A stretch of DNA of 64,000 nt from Hymenopus coronatus (lineage: Eukaryota > Arthropoda > Insecta > Mantodea > Hymenopodidae): contig CM060899.1 of the NCBI GenBank assembly GCA_030762935.1, positions 15,483,001 through 15,547,000 of the forward strand, given 5' to 3'. Below the pieces are notes generated by a model. It ran no database searches. It worked only from the letters and a program-made list of their open reading frames with translations, and was not told the DNA's origin. Made by a program: the position numbers and the translations under genes. This document shows, piece after piece, positions 1 through 11,516 of this stretch; position 1 is the stretch's first letter, and the number at the start of each line of letters is the position of its first letter.

Positions 1-126
1 CTGCCAGTGCGAATCCTCGCCGCCAATACGAATGTTGGGCATCAGCTGGATCTGTCGCCTGAAGAAGGTGATGGTCTGGGGTTTTTTGCCCATTCAGGCA
101 TAGCTTCCATCGGGAAAACCAGGTGG

Positions 127-1431
127 TCAACAGATCGGCGTAGCGCTGTATCCTCTCAGTAGCAACCTCTTGGTTCCTGGACGTCGATAAGATGGCTGTG
201 TCGTCTGCGAACAGCAGGAGCTCGCAGTTTGGCAGTGAAGGTAAGGTATTGATGTAGAGGAGGAAGAGCCGGGTCCCAGCACACTGCCCTGGGGCTCACC
301 GGCTCTTACGGGATGGGTGGAGGAAGTAATGTCTTGGGAGGAGACGGTGAAGGACCTGTCAGTGAGATAGGAATGTAGGAAGTGTATGAGGTGGGGTTGG
401 ACTCGGTATTGTATGACTCTGGAGAGGAGACCTTCATGCCAAACGCTGTCGAATGCTCTCGTAATGTCCAGGAACAGGGCGGAGACAAACTGCCTCCTGT
501 TAAAGGCGGTCAAAACAGTCTCCACCAGTCGTAGGAGCTGGTGGGTGGTGGCGTGTCCACGCCGGAATGCAAACTATTCTGGGCGAAGCACGTTGTTGCG
601 GTCCAGAGTGTCCTGCAGCCGGATTTTGAGGACCTTTTCCATCAGAGTACTAAGCAAGCTGATGGGGCGATAGCTCGACGGCAAGGTGGCGTCTTTTCCT
701 GGTTTCCTGATGGCCAGCACCTTGGCCTTCTTCCAGCTGGCTGGGAAGTAGGCTAAACGCAGGATGTCGTTGAAGAGGCCCACCAAGACGTTGAGCCAGG
801 TCATAAGTAGTACTTTGAGGGCGGCAGTTGGGATGCCGTCAAATCCTGGGGCTTTGTATGGGGAAATCGGCTGGAGGATGCTGAGAAGTTCGAGGGCGAG
901 GAAGGCGGAGGAATTCTTTGACAGTGGTAAGAACCTGGTGAATGTGGTCCATGTCAGGGGTGTCTGCGGGGGTGAAGGAGGCGGCCAAGTGAGCAGCGTG
1001 GAGTTCCACCTTTTCTCTGCCGGATTGGGCTGTCTGCTGGCCGAGCCGTAGGGGTGGGTCACTGGTAGGCAGCCGGAGCATAACTTTGGCTGATTTCCAC
1101 AGAGACCCATCCTCAGTGTGTAGATTTGAGAGGTGAGCCTACCACTTCTCGGAGAACTCGGCCAGCTCGATGCTGACGAGCCCCTGGAGGCGTCTGAATT
1201 CCCTGCGATGGTTCGGATCCCGGGACAGCTGGTACCGACGAGCTCTGTTTTAGTGGCTATCCGCGCACGAATGCGCTGCGGGATGACAGAGCCACTAAAA
1301 ACTTGCGTCGCCGGTTTCGGTGATGCGGCTTTGATGGCCGCGGCCATCTCAGCCGCCAGGAACCCGGCAAGCTCATCAATGTCGTTGGAGTTGTTGCAAG
1401 CGCGGGTAAACTGCGGCGACTTCTCCTCCAT
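127..1431 (-). pseudogene. ORF2 reverse transcriptase domain of LINE A
   Basis: Two minus-strand pieces cover the RT. The piece 574-1431 carries APGFDGIPTAALK, KPGKDATLPSSYRPISLL and NNVLRPE (RT blocks 0-2). The piece 127-525 carries LFLDITRAFDSVWHEGLLSR (the first catalytic Asp block) and GEPQGSVLGP (the template-positioning block). The frame shifts just after GSVLGP, so the xxDD block is not readable in frame, and the C-terminus is outside the window. The same blocks occur in LINE D at 12307-13356 at moderate identity, so A and D are related but distinct families. Confidence 0.85.
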
Positions 1432-1555
1432 CAGTTTCGTGTACTCTCGCCAATTGGTTCTTCTGGGATGGGGAAATTCTCGGGGGGGTTTGGAGGAGGG
1501 CTTAGCTGGGAATCCTATGAGGACAGGGTAGTGGTCAGAGGAGAGTGCTGGAACA

Positions 1556-2175
1556 CTAAATGCGTAGGTGAGGACGGAGGTTTTTGACTAGGGCTATGTC
1601 CAGCCAGTCAGCTGGACGCTGGTCGCCATAATGGATGGTGGGAGAGGAGGGCGAGAGTACTTGGATTGCCCAGGCTGTGGTGTACCGGAGCAGGCGTCGT
1701 CCTTTAGTGTTGATGGAGGAGTTCCATGCCATGTGCTTGGCATTGTAATCCCCCGCCGCAATGGTGGCGTTAGGAGAGTTGAAGAGCTGGTCGAGTTCCA
1801 CTTCCGGGATCTGTTGGTGTGGGTGCAGGTAAACAGAGTACAGTTTCAGGGGACCTCTGTCCGTTTGGACTTGGACTCCTGTAGCCTCCAGTCTGGTCAT
1901 CGGCGGCAGGAAAATTTGATGATGTAGAATCTCTGCTGCGACGTAGATGGCCGTACCTCCGTATCCGTCTGGCCGGTCGGTGCGGTAACAGCGCATACCA
2001 GGAATATGCGCTCTCATGTGGGCTTTCAGATGTGTCTCCTGGGCCAGCAGCACCTTCACCTTCTGTTGTGCAAGGAAGTTCGCCGCTTCCCGGAGTTTGC
2101 TCCTGACGCCGTTGGAGTTCCAAGGACAGACAAGGAGTTGGGAGAGGGTAGGAGCAGGATTAGCGGCCCTGGTTT
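1556..2175 (-). pseudogene. ORF2 apurinic-type endonuclease domain of LINE A
   Basis: The minus-strand frame contains QETHLKAH, GYGGTAIYV, SVYLHPHQQIPEVELDQL and AAGDYNAKHMAWNS. These are the hallmarks of the AP-endonuclease domain of non-LTR retrotransposons: the catalytic Glu in QETHL, then the GGTAI block and the GDxNAKH block with its metal- and DNA-contacting Asp and Asn. In live elements the domain nicks target DNA to prime reverse transcription. The N-terminal WNSNGV-type motif lies in the same frame just upstream of the first Met, so the domain probably starts near 2175. The frame breaks near 1556 before the RT. Confidence 0.85.
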
Positions 2176-2212
2176 TGCAGGTAGAATTGGAAGACTGTGT
2201 GTGTGAGGATTC

Positions 2213-4131
2213 TCATTGGGGAAAGGTGGGGAGGGCGTCGATCAGTGCCGCCGAGAACTGTATTTGCAGGTGATCCGGGATGCGGTTTATGACTTCGAAG
2301 AAGGCCGGGTCGAAAGTGGTCGGCACGGACTTTTTCGGCTGAGGTGGTGGTGCGGGTGTTGCTGCTTGAAGTCTGGGAGGGGCGGGGTGGCCCCGGGAGG
2401 GGAGTGAGATTGGGTGCGGGAGTTGGTACTGGGCGGGAGGGTTGAGAGACGGTGGGTGGAGGGGTAGGGTTTGCATGCGGCTGCTGGCGGTGCGGTAGTG
2501 GAGTCGCAGGCTCAGCAGAGGTGTTTGGTGGGTGTAGCGCTGCTGCGTAAGATGCTGCAGGAATGCCGGGGTACCGGGTTCTGAAAAAGGACTCCCTGGG
2601 AGGTTCCGGGGGTTCGGTACCCTCGGTGGGATCTTGACTCTGGACGGGGGAGTGTTGCTCTTCCTCCTGCTTTCCATTTCATAGCGTGCCTCCTGCCACA
2701 CCGGTCAACGGGCATACCGGCAGCTATGGTTGTCGCCGCAGTTGGCACCAGGTTGCCCGACCTTGGCGCAGGAGTCACGGAGATGGCCATGATCCCCACA
2801 GAAGGAGCAGGCTGGGCGTAGCTTGCAGCTGGCTGCGTTTTGGGTAAATTGCTGGCAGTTGAGGCACTGGAGGGGTCGAGGTGGGGGGGGGCGGTAGTGC
2901 TCCACCTGGATGACGGCCGAGAAGAGGCGATCCAGCTTGTATATTGCCTGAGCATCGGGGGACTTGGTGAGAGCTACTCTGAAGTGAGGGATTAGCTCTA
3001 CTGTCCGGATAGTGCGGAGGCGGCTGACGCTCACCACCGGGAGGTCCCTCCGGCGAAGTTCCTCCTCGAGTTCCTCTGCCTCGATGTAGATTGGTAAATC
3101 TTTGAGTGTCACCTGTAGGTTTTTCTCCTCAGGGAGCAGGTGACAACTGTACTAAATAGATTTAGTTTCCAGATGCTGTCGGAGGGCACGATGATCAGCA
3201 GGGGTGCCGCACCGAAGCGCCACGGTGCCCCTCATGTTACGCACTTCGAAGTTGAAGTGGGATGTCTCTAGATTGGAGGTGATGGTGCGACTGTCCTTGG
3301 GGTGTTTTAGGTATACGGGCGGGGGCCGCCTCACTTATTGGGGGGGTCCTTGGGGCCCCGTGTGGGAAGGGTTGGTTGGCTGTTGTGAGTCATTTGGGGA
3401 TTGCTATGCAGGTGTGGGTGGGAGGCACGGCGGCGTCGCTGGTGTCCATAGCGGTGGTTGCCTGGCTATTCTTGCGTCGCTTGTAGGCACCGGTTGGCGA
3501 CTGCTGGTAGAGGTCGGCCGCCTCCTCCAGGAGGGCAGCCTAGGTGTTAGAGATGGGGTGGGAAGAGAGGAAGCGGAAGGTCGGGTGCTCCTCGCGACAT
3601 GTCGCTGGGCAGGAGTCTGCCATTGAGCTGAGGAATGCAGGGACTTTTCGTGATCGAACAAATATTGATCGATCGCCCTGATCCTCAGTTGGTGAGCAGC
3701 GATTGTTCTGAAAGCCTGGATTGGTGTGGAGGCGGGGTGCTCGCCTTCTACGGTCTCAAGGTGTGTGATGTTGGTTTCCGTCAGGTCGGTTATGTGTTTC
3801 GACCTGGCGATTTTCTCTAGCCAGAGTAAGCTGGCAGCCTCAGGGGGGAGGGTGAAGGGGGCAGAAAGGATCAACAATCAGTGATTGGTCTAGAAAGTAT
3901 TGCAAATCTCCTCCGCTTACATAGTAAAGCCGGGAGACGGCGAGGTGTGGATTGGAGTAGTTTGCTGCAGCAGTGGGGAGGCCAGCTGGCCGAGCGTGGC
4001 CGGTTGGGAGGAGAGGGGAAGACTGGCAATAGCAGTTGGCCCAGGTGGTTGGGAGTGTATCTGTAGATATCCAGCGTTAACGAAGCACAAAAACACGCTC
4101 CACTACGAAGCACCTCTACTCTTTTTTCCAC
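2213..4131 (-). pseudogene. ORF1 (gag-like, zinc knuckle) of LINE A
   Basis: Coding pieces on the minus strand at 3871-4131, 3404-3877, 3152-3334, 2705-3112 and 2213-2701 form one ORF1 split by frameshifts. The piece at 2705-3112 carries the RNA-binding region: a stretch ending in IPHFRVAL, then Cys clusters CLNCQQFTQNAASC, CSFCGDHGHLRDSC and a third partial one (NCGDNHSC). In the first cluster the usual His is Gln, while the second is a proper CX2CX4HX4C. A proline-rich segment follows, and the protein ends with FFEVINRIPDHLQIQF, which has a counterpart at the end of ORF1 in LINE D. In this family ORF1 coats the element RNA in ribonucleoprotein particles. The frameshifts make it non-functional here. 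Confidence 0.8.
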
Positions 4132-4158
4132 CTACTACACACTACCCCGATATTATGG

Positions 4159-4893
4159 TTTTTTTAATACTTTTTTTTAAAGGGGCGGCCCCACACCCGC
4201 CGCCCCTGGTGACGACCATCCTCGGAGGCTACATCCTCTCCCCATGCACATGCTGTTAGGCTAGAACATGCGAAACATGCAAGAGCAAGGGGTGCTTGTT
4301 AGTGTAATGCTGGCGTTAGTGTTTGGGTTCCGCTGAGCACCCCGGTTAGTGACGGACAGAATTTCTGGCTTGGTGCACACGCGCACAAGCAAGTACGGGA
4401 AATTTCTGGGTGCTACTCATACTTAGGTCTAAGCAGCACCCAGGAGTACTGGGTTATTAGTGAGTTTTTGAGGTGGTTATGGTTTAGGTTAGTTGGTGAC
4501 AATACGGACGGACTGACTTGACCTCATTCTGGAAGCTATCATGCACACAAAATACTCTGGGATATATACATGCTCTTGGCTACGTGAGACGGACGGACCT
4601 GACATTAATACAGTTCATGCCTTGAAGTACGGGAATGCCTTGGTGAGGGTGGTTTTTAGGTTTGGTTGACGGGTGTGTGTGAGTACGTGTTTGTCGTCAT
4701 CTGGGCACTGTTACCTTTGAGTTAGTTGATGCTTGTGACAGCGACGGCTATTCTGGTGTTAGTCTCCTGACCGTTCATCGGGATGCGTTGTGTTGGTTGC
4801 TATGCAGGTAGAAAGAGAAGAAGAATTTGTTTAATTAGTCGGGCTCATGAGTCTGTATAGGTGTACGGCTATATCTATTGGTGAGGTGTTGCT
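4159..4893 (-). other. 3' UTR of LINE B with conserved motif and hairpin
   Basis: No coding sequence is seen between the ORF2 stop (4894) and the poly(A) tract. On the plus strand the sequence GCTGAGCACCCCGGTTAGT lies at about 4332-4350. A hairpin follows with arms GGGTGCTACT (4408-4417) and AGCAGCACCC (4432-4441), nine of ten positions paired. Nearly the same motif and a hairpin at a similar distance from the poly(A) tract occur in elements C and F. In non-LTR elements the 3' UTR is what the RT recognises to begin target-primed synthesis, so this block is a candidate recognition signal (inference). Confidence 0.55.
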
Positions 4894-7547
4894 TCAGAGG
4901 GATCTATCAAACAGGTGGAGTGGTCTGTGATGTTTATTGTCATCAGTTGTGTAGTTGCCTATTTGTTGTACAAGTGGGTTGTGATGTTGTTTGATGCTGT
5001 CATAGAGGTCGGAGGCCAGTTTTTTAATGAACTCTTCGAGTGTGTGCATCTTGAGTTCCTCATGTAGCTTTCTTGCCGGTGCGAAATTTGGTAGTTTAGT
5101 GGTCAGACGTAGGATTCGATTTTGGAATTTATTTAGTGATGTGAGATGAGTTGGTGCAGCGTATCCCCATACAGGGCATGTATAGGTTAGTATTGGTCGG
5201 ATTAGTGTTTTATACAGTTTAAGACCAAGTTTAGGACTGAGGACACTGTGGCGGTTGATGAGAGGCTGTAGTTTGCATAGTTGAGCCTGAGTTTTGTTCG
5301 AGTGTCGGCTACGTGGGCTTTCCAGGTTAGACTTTGGTCCATTGTGAGGCCCAAGTATTTTACCTGAGGCAACCAGGAGATGTCTTCGCCGAATAGGTGC
5401 AGCGGCCGGAGTGCGTGTGTAGGATATTTGTGTTTGTTTCTTTTTGTGAAGATGATGGCTTGGGACTTTCGGTTATTTACCTTTATACGCCATTTTTGAA
5501 GCCAAGGCTGTAATGTGGTCAGTGCAATTTGGAGTCTACTACGAATTAACGTGGGTTTACCAGATTGGGCTGTGATGCAGGTATCATCAGCATATAGGGA
5601 TAGTTTTGTGTTAAGAGTTTTGGGGATGTCGTTTAAATAGATGTTGAGCAATACGGGCCCAAGAAGGCTGCCCTGGGGGACTCCCGCTCGCATTGTATGT
5701 GGGTTGGTGTCGTCCACGGCTGAATTGCCTATCTCGGAGATAGTTTGCAATCAGTTTGATCATAGTGTTTGGTAGGCGGATGTTAATTAATTTCCGCAGC
5801 AGTCTACTATGCCACACCCGATCGAACGCGTTCTCTATGTCGAGCAATACTGCTCCTGTGGACTTGTTTGTGTTGAATCCGTGTGTTATATGTTCAGTAT
5901 TACGTAGGAGTTGAAGCGTGCTAGAATGTTTAGCACGGAAGCCGAACTGCTCATTAATGAGAATATTGTGTCTTAGCAGGAATGCGTTTAGTCGTTTTAG
6001 AATAATACGGCTGTCTTTAATAACCTGATAGGTCGGTAGTTTTTAGGGTTAGTTATGTTTTTATTCTTTTAAGGGAAGTGAAGAATTTTGGCTGTTTTCC
6101 AGGCTTCTGGGAAGAACCCGTTCTCAAGAGAGAAATTGAAGATTTGAGTGATTCTTTCCAGCGCTGTGTCAGGAAGTTTTTTGAGTATGATGTTAGGTAT
6201 GTCGTCAAGTCCTGGTGCTTTACGATTGTGTAGGTGCCGGATGATCCATTTTATTTCAGAGGTGCAGGTTTTCCGTATCTTGCTATGCGTGCAAGCAATG
6301 TGCAGTTCGCGGGTAAGAATTTCCGTATCATGTATGAAATGTGCATTTGAGGGCAAAATATTCGGGATTAGAATATCTTGTTATGCATCCACTAGCATTT
6401 CTGCTTTGTCTCGATCAGAGGTTGCTACAAGTTGGTTGATTTGTAGGGGAGGGACAGTGGTTTTCTCTCTGGTGAGATATCTGGAAATGCGCCACACATT
6501 GGCGTGATTGGAGTCCAGGTTTTTGAGTGTGTGGGCCCCTTGGTTGTGAATGAGCTCTGTTGTGTTACGTCTAAGGGAGGTATTGAGCGTGATGTAGCTC
6601 ATCTAGGTCTCTGGGCTGCCTTGTCTGCTGTCACTTACGTCTAGTGCGGTTTCGGAGTCTCTTTAGATTCTGAATGTCCGGTGGTAGTTGGGTGTCCCTG
6701 TTGGCTGGAACAGTGAGTGGGACTGCGTTTATTGTCGCAAATTTGATGCAGTTTTCTAGGTTTGTTACTGCCTGGTTTAGTTCTGCCATCGATGTGATGG
6801 GCTCATGCGCGATTTCCGCATTCATTGTGGCTTCAAATTGAGTCCAGTTGGCCTTGTTGTAGTTGCGCCGAAGCGGGAGCGCCTTAGGAGCTAGTGAGCC
6901 TTGAATGGTGATGATAACTGGCAAGTGATCGGAGGAAAGTTCATTGGCAACAGTGAGGGTAAAACGGTAGTTAAGACCGCGGGTGAGTGTTATGTCTAAT
7001 ACGTCTGGATTCAGTTGTCTGTTGTTGGGGATAAACGTGTGCTCTACTGAGGCATGTATTACATAGTCTGAGTTGTTTTCGTGTCGGAGGAGGACGGTAC
7101 CTGCCTGATTTGTTACGCGAGAGTTCCAAATTTGGTGCTTCGCATTCAGATCTCCTGCAATGATAGTGTGATTTAGTGCCAGAAGGGCTCTAAGTCCGTG
7201 GTAATTAGGTTGCCTGGAGGGTTGTATGCTGATATGATTAGTGTTCTGGTCCGATTTAGGTTAACAAATATCCCCGTGGCTTCTATCCTGCTGAGGGCAG
7301 GCATAGGGGCAGTTTCATGTTGTATTGTGTTTCTGATAATGATCGCTGTGCCTCCTCCTCTTTTGTCTCTGTCGGTGCGGTAAATTTTGTGGTCTGGAAT
7401 GGAGCATCTGGTGGTTTTTGCAAGTCGCGTTTCCTGTATGAGAAGTATGTCTATTTGGTGTCTGTTGATGAGGTCTGTGAGTTCGGCTTTTCGCCTGTAA
7501 AGTCCATTGGCATTCCACGTTAGTATTTTTGGGTTTGCGTTATCCAT
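4894..7547 (-). pseudogene. ORF2 (endonuclease-RT) of LINE B
   Basis: The frame opens at an ATG (7547-7545) that overlaps the ORF1 stop as TGATG. The endonuclease (7173-7547) has LTWNANGLYRRK, LLIQETRL and GGGTAIIIRN. A linker (6381-6924) precedes RT blocks: KAPGLDDIPN (6069-6356), LDIENAFDRVWH (5611-5847), AGVPQGSLLGPVL and SLYADDTCI (5202-5750). The YADD catalytic motif is intact. The C-terminal region continues in another frame to a stop at 4894-4896, after RPLHLFDRSL. At least four frameshifts separate the pieces. In a live element this protein cuts target DNA and reverse transcribes the element RNA on chromatin. Confidence 0.85.
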
Positions 7548-9538
7548 CAATAGTCATATTCGGGGTCGAAAATGTTGGCTTTCGGGTCGGTGAAGAGGGC
7601 GAAGAAGCCGGAGTAAGTGGAGAGGAGAGTGTGGGTGTTTTGAGGTTGGGTGAGGAGTTGGATGAGGATGTTCACAGCCTCGTGACGTGCCTGGTACCAG
7701 GTCATCCTTGGGAAGAGGAGGGATTGCTGGAGCTGGGTAGCGGAAATGTTTGGAAGGAGAAGGGTGTTATGGAGTTCTGCCGGGGTGTGTGTAGGAGCAG
7801 GGATTTGGGTAACCGATGGGGTTGGGTTGTTGGGTTGAGCAGGATGGGGTGGAGGGATTGCATTGGTCAGTGGAGCTGGGTTTCTGGTGTTGGGATTTGG
7901 GGTCGAAGGTGCATTTTGGGTGAGGTTGGATGCAGAGGATGGGGGATGGGAAGGGAGGAGGTCCCTATCAGGGGGAGGGGCAGGACGGGTGTCTGGAGCC
8001 TCCCTGGGCTGCCACTGCGAGGCATGCTGCTGTGCTCGGTTTGGGTGGGCCCGCTCAGCTCTTAATGCCGGTACCAAGCTCTTGGTGGGGACGTCGAGAG
8101 GCGCCCGCCCTGAGCTGGTCCAGTTGTCGCCTGTACACAGGACAGGCTTTCCACCGGGCTCCATGTCCCGAACCGGTGCACAGCGCACAATTACGGGCCT
8201 GGGGAGGAACGTCGCAGGTTCGGGAATCGTGTTGCAGGGTGCACTTAGAGCACACCTGCTGGGAAGCGGTGCAGCCTCGCTCGGAGTTGCCGAGACGTTG
8301 GCATCGTCCGCACTGCTGAAGTGTGAGAGGAGGCTTGTAGTCTTCCACCACTATCCGGCAATGACACAGGGTTCGTTGGGATAGGAGAGTGGTTCGATCC
8401 TCCTGTGTAGGGACCTAAACCAGGTATATTGGGAGATGGCCTCGCGTGAAGCGCCTGAGCTGCGTCACCCGGAGCACCCGAACCCCGGCGCCCTGGAGTT
8501 CTCTATTCAGCTCCTCCTGGACCCCGTCCAGTCGGAGATGTTTGATGACCGGCCTACAAGACTGGTCATCGAGACTCCTTGTCAGGGAGTTTGCCTCGCC
8601 GCTCTCCTCAAGAAACTGACACCAATTGGTGTAGCACTCCTAGATGGAGGTGTGCAGCATCGCATCCCCCGATACGGGCACCGTTGCTACGAGATACTCC
8701 ATGAGTCCGTAGCGCCTATCAAATTCAGTGACCAGTGTAGCCGGGCTCCTTTGCATGTAAATGGGCGCTCTCTGCGCCGCCGCTTGGGCATAGGAGAGTG
8801 GACGTTGAGGTTGAGGAGGGTTTGGGGTAAGGAGGGGAGCTGGAGTAGTGAAAGGAGCAAGGTTTGGGTGTGGGGGCTGGGAGGGGCCAGGGGCGTTGGT
8901 TAGGTTAGCAGGTGAGGGAGAGGGCACAGCAGGATTATGGAAGCGGGGTGGTGGGATTACCGAAGCGGAAGGGGGAGGCGTGGGTGGGATAGGTGAGGAG
9001 CTGAGGTTGGGGGGATGAGAGAGGAGAGTAGAAGCAGGTGTGTTGGTGTAAGCCGAGGTGGTGCGGGAGGGGGTGGTGGAAGAGGAATGGGAGAGGAAAT
9101 ACTGGAAGGGGGTGGCAACAGGGTACGGGAAGGCGGTGTGGGAGGGCGGGAGGAGGGTGAGGCAGGTTTGGCTCGGAGACCGGGATCAGTAGGTCTCGAA
9201 GATTGAGAGGGGGTGGATGGGTGAGAGGCGAGGGAGTTGGAGTGAGTGCAGGGGGTAGGGGTTCGGGGTAGCGGGAGAGAGGTAGGGAGGTTTAGAGAAG
9301 GAGATGGATCAGGTGGAAGGGTCTCGACAGAGGAGGAGGAATAAAGGGGTTGGTCGGAGGAAGAGAAGGTGGCAGATGGGATGGAAGGGTTGGAAGGAGA
9401 AAGCGATATGTCGATGAGCTCATCCGATGCAGGCCCGTCGGCCGGGGCCTCACCCATGAGGTCACGGACAACCACAACCGTGCCCGCGGTCTTCAGGCTG
9501 GTCGGTGAGTGGATTATCACTCGGCCGAACTTAGTCAT
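7547..9538 (-). pseudogene. ORF1 (gag-like) of LINE B
   Basis: The sense strand starts with MTKFGRVIIHSPTSLKTAG at 9538, then a long Ser/Pro-rich region (8957-9538). A central region (8640-8927) follows, then three Cys/His clusters at 8055-8351 (QQCGRCQRLG..., VCSKCTLQHDSRTC, NCALCTGSGHG), and a C-terminal segment (7547-8188) ending DPEYDY. The stop codon TGA (7549-7547) overlaps the ORF2 start ATG by one base. The pieces are in different frames, so several frameshifts have accumulated. The Pro/Ser-rich region also opens long spurious frames on the opposite strand, which are not genes. Confidence 0.75.
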
Positions 9539-9727
9539 CCCAAGTTCAAGAGAGTGGGGAACGGAGGGACAGGTTTGTTTATTTATTTGTTGAAGTTTAG
9601 TAAGTGGTCAGTCACTAACTTAGGAGGGGGTAGCTTAGTTGTTAATAGAAAAAAGGAAAGAAGAGAGACAGAACAGATAGAAAAGAGCGGCTAGCGGGTG
9701 CACAGCGGTCATCTGATTGGTTTGCGT

Positions 9728-9738
9728 GATATTATGGC
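9728..9738 (+). repeat. Left target-site duplication of element C
   Basis: GATATTATGGC is repeated exactly at 11541-11551 and brackets element C. The 55 bp formed by 9710-9738 plus 11552-11577 is found uninterrupted, with one mismatch, on the minus strand at 19217-19271. That stretch serves as an empty-site paralogue. Confidence 0.8.
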
Positions 9739-9760
9739 TGTTTTTTTTTTTTTTTTTTTT

Positions 9761-9984
9761 GGAAAGGGGAGACAGAGAGAGAGTTGGAAGGTAGAAACAA
9801 TGGCTTATCCATTAGGTGAAGTGCGGAAATGGGAAGGAAGTATTGGATTCGAAGGAGGTAACTCGGGATGGTGAGGTTACGCTGAGCACCCTCGTTAGTG
9901 CGGGAGTTTTAACTGCTGGCCGAACTAAGCGGCAACCCAGCAGAAGTGGAAAAGGGGTTCCGGGTGACAGACATGACCGAGGAG
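9761..9984 (-). other. 3' UTR of element C with motif and hairpin
   Basis: On the plus strand, GCTGAGCACCCTCGTTAGT begins at about 9889. Hairpin arms CTGCTGG (9913-9919) and CCAGCAG (9937-9943) pair perfectly. The sequence next to the poly(A) tract, GGAAAGGGGAGACAG, matches element F. The overall match to F runs across about 250 bases. Confidence 0.6.
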
Positions 9985-11516
9985 TTAGGGAAGGTTTGAA
10001 GGGAGTTCCGGATGTTTCTTTGTTTTGTTTTTCTTTGTCAGCCTTGATGAAGGCTTGTTGGTGTTTGTAGTTTGTTCTAGGGGAGGGAAGTTTGCGTCCA
10101 GTTGGTCCAAGTCGTTGGTTTGTAGGGAAGTCGTATGGTCAAATGGTGTGAGAAGTTCCGTGAGTGTTGGGGATATGAAGGGGTAGAATGTCAGTGCTGT
10201 CTGGATATTAATGTCTGTTGTCTGTTTGTTGGTACGTGCGCTGTGTTTGGTGTCGTTAGTGTCGGTCAGGCGTTTGGCATTTATCATGATAATCCAGAGA
10301 GGTCTTCATCCAGGGATACTTGTGTGGCGGCTGCGTTGATTCGTGTTGCTGTTACGGTGGTCATCTGCTGTAAATCCTGGATTCCGGCCTCAATGTCGTG
10401 AAGTCTGCGTGGTGTTGTGGTTTGTGTCTCGATGATGGCAGTCAGCGCCTCCTCCAATAGAGCAATCGGGTGCTGATGTGCAAGACCTCGAACTGGGGGT
10501 CATGCACGGCGTCCTTCAAGGTATCAGTTGTTCGCGCTGCTGGTGCTGGTGTCAGTGGAGTGCTGATGGTTGGCGTCTGCGAAATGGTGATGGCTGCTGG
10601 TGGAGTCCTCGCGTTCTCTACTTCTGGTTGGGTAGCGGTGGCTAGCGTAGAGCGTTGCAGGCGGCTACGAGGATAAAGAAGGCACTGCACCTGTCCTGTG
10701 AAATGGCCGAAGCCATCACAGGTGGCTCAGTACCTACGGCGGAGTCTCAAATCATGCGCTGTGCATGAGGCGTTGGCTGTTGGAACGCCACAGTGGTGGC
10801 ACCTTGGACTTGCAGAGCATGTTTCAGCGGAGTGGCCGAATTGGCAGCAGCGGCGACATGGAGTAGGCCTGGGTTCTCGGCTGGCCTCTATGCTAAGGCG
10901 CCGCCCAAATATGGGCAGGCCCTCGCGTAGGGCAGCCTCAAAGTCCCCGGCCACGGCGAACTCGATCCGGACTAGAGGAGACATCCCTCTGGCGGACATT
11001 ATCCTTGTGGCCCTTCATTACTGAGGGCCAGTACTGGCGAGCTGCGGCGGTAATGAATCTTGTGGTCAAGTCTCGGGAGACACCTCGTATGACTGCGGTG
11101 TGCTTTTGTTGTAGTAGAGGCGGCGATGGCTGCGGTGGCGGAGGCTGTGTTTGCATCGATGTGGCGCTGGTAGTAGTTGCGGCGGTGGCGGTTGGGTGGT
11201 TTGATGGTGTTGGGCTAGAGGCCGGCAAATGCGGCTGCAGTTGCCGGGCTTCTTCGGCGGTAGCAGGCGGTGGACTTTTGGGAGCTGGGTCTATGGCGAG
11301 TGGAGATGAGGCAGTCAGTGTCTCCGGTACTGCTGATGCGGCGGCGGAAGTCTGTGTTGCCGGCGTCTGGTGTTGTGGCTGCCCGGGCTCATCCATCGGA
11401 GAGACCGTCCAGAACGCGCTGCCGCGTTCAGGAGATGAGGCCGCTATTCATTGGTGGCGGGCGTCTGGGATACAGCGGCTGTGTTGGCCCTTCTGCGCTG
11501 ATTCTTCTTAGCCATC
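9985..11516 (-). pseudogene. Gag-like ORF1 of element C
   Basis: The frame begins MAKKNQRRRANTAAVS at 11516, only about 24 bases inside the 5' end. After a frameshift, 10938-11396 encodes a Pro/Thr/Ala-rich N-terminal region and a short conserved stretch near FITAAARQYWPSVMKG. Then 10727-10999 carries Cys/His clusters CRRCCQFGHSAETC and CHHCGVPTANASC. The C-terminal part (10287-10690) is Pro/Thr-rich with an IEETLTAIIETQ segment that could form a coiled coil. It ends with an FISPTLTELL segment that matches FITPTLAKLL in element F. No catalytic domain follows. The likely role is an RNA-binding gag; several frameshifts make it defective. Confidence 0.65.

Larger units (their letters stand above)
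1..4148 (-). mobile_element. Jockey-type non-LTR retrotransposon A, 3' end beyond window edge
   Basis: Reading the minus strand from 4148 downward gives a gag-like ORF1 with zinc knuckles, then an APE-type endonuclease, then a reverse transcriptase that runs off the window at position 1. This ORF1-EN-RT order, with a gag bearing CCHC knuckles and no RNase H, is that of the jockey group. The protein motifs match element D (11,700-16,440) closely enough to place both in one lineage. All three domains are broken by frameshifts, so this is a dead copy. The 5' boundary is approximate, because no target duplication was found; it is set just before the GATATTATGG sequence at 4149. Confidence 0.85.
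4159..9709 (-). mobile_element. Jockey-type non-LTR retrotransposon B, near full length
   Basis: The minus strand carries ORF1 (~9538 to 7547), ORF2 (7547 to 4894) and a 735-bp 3' UTR ending in two short A-runs on the sense strand (T-runs at 4159-4165 and 4171-4178). The 3' junction abuts GATATTATGG (4149-4158). The 5' end is uncertain and lies between the ORF1 start at 9538 and about 9709, where a segment also found at 19217-19271 begins. The element belongs to a different jockey-like family from A and D: its endonuclease begins PKILTWNANGLYRRK and its gag knuckles are distinct. It shares a 3' UTR motif and hairpin with gag-only elements C and F. Confidence 0.8.

Noticed and set aside
7529..9206. 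Long plus-strand open frames opposite ORF1 of LINE B
   Set aside because: They are the reverse complement of the Pro/Ser-rich gag region, are Gly/Arg/Trp-rich, and contain no known domain. They are shadow frames.
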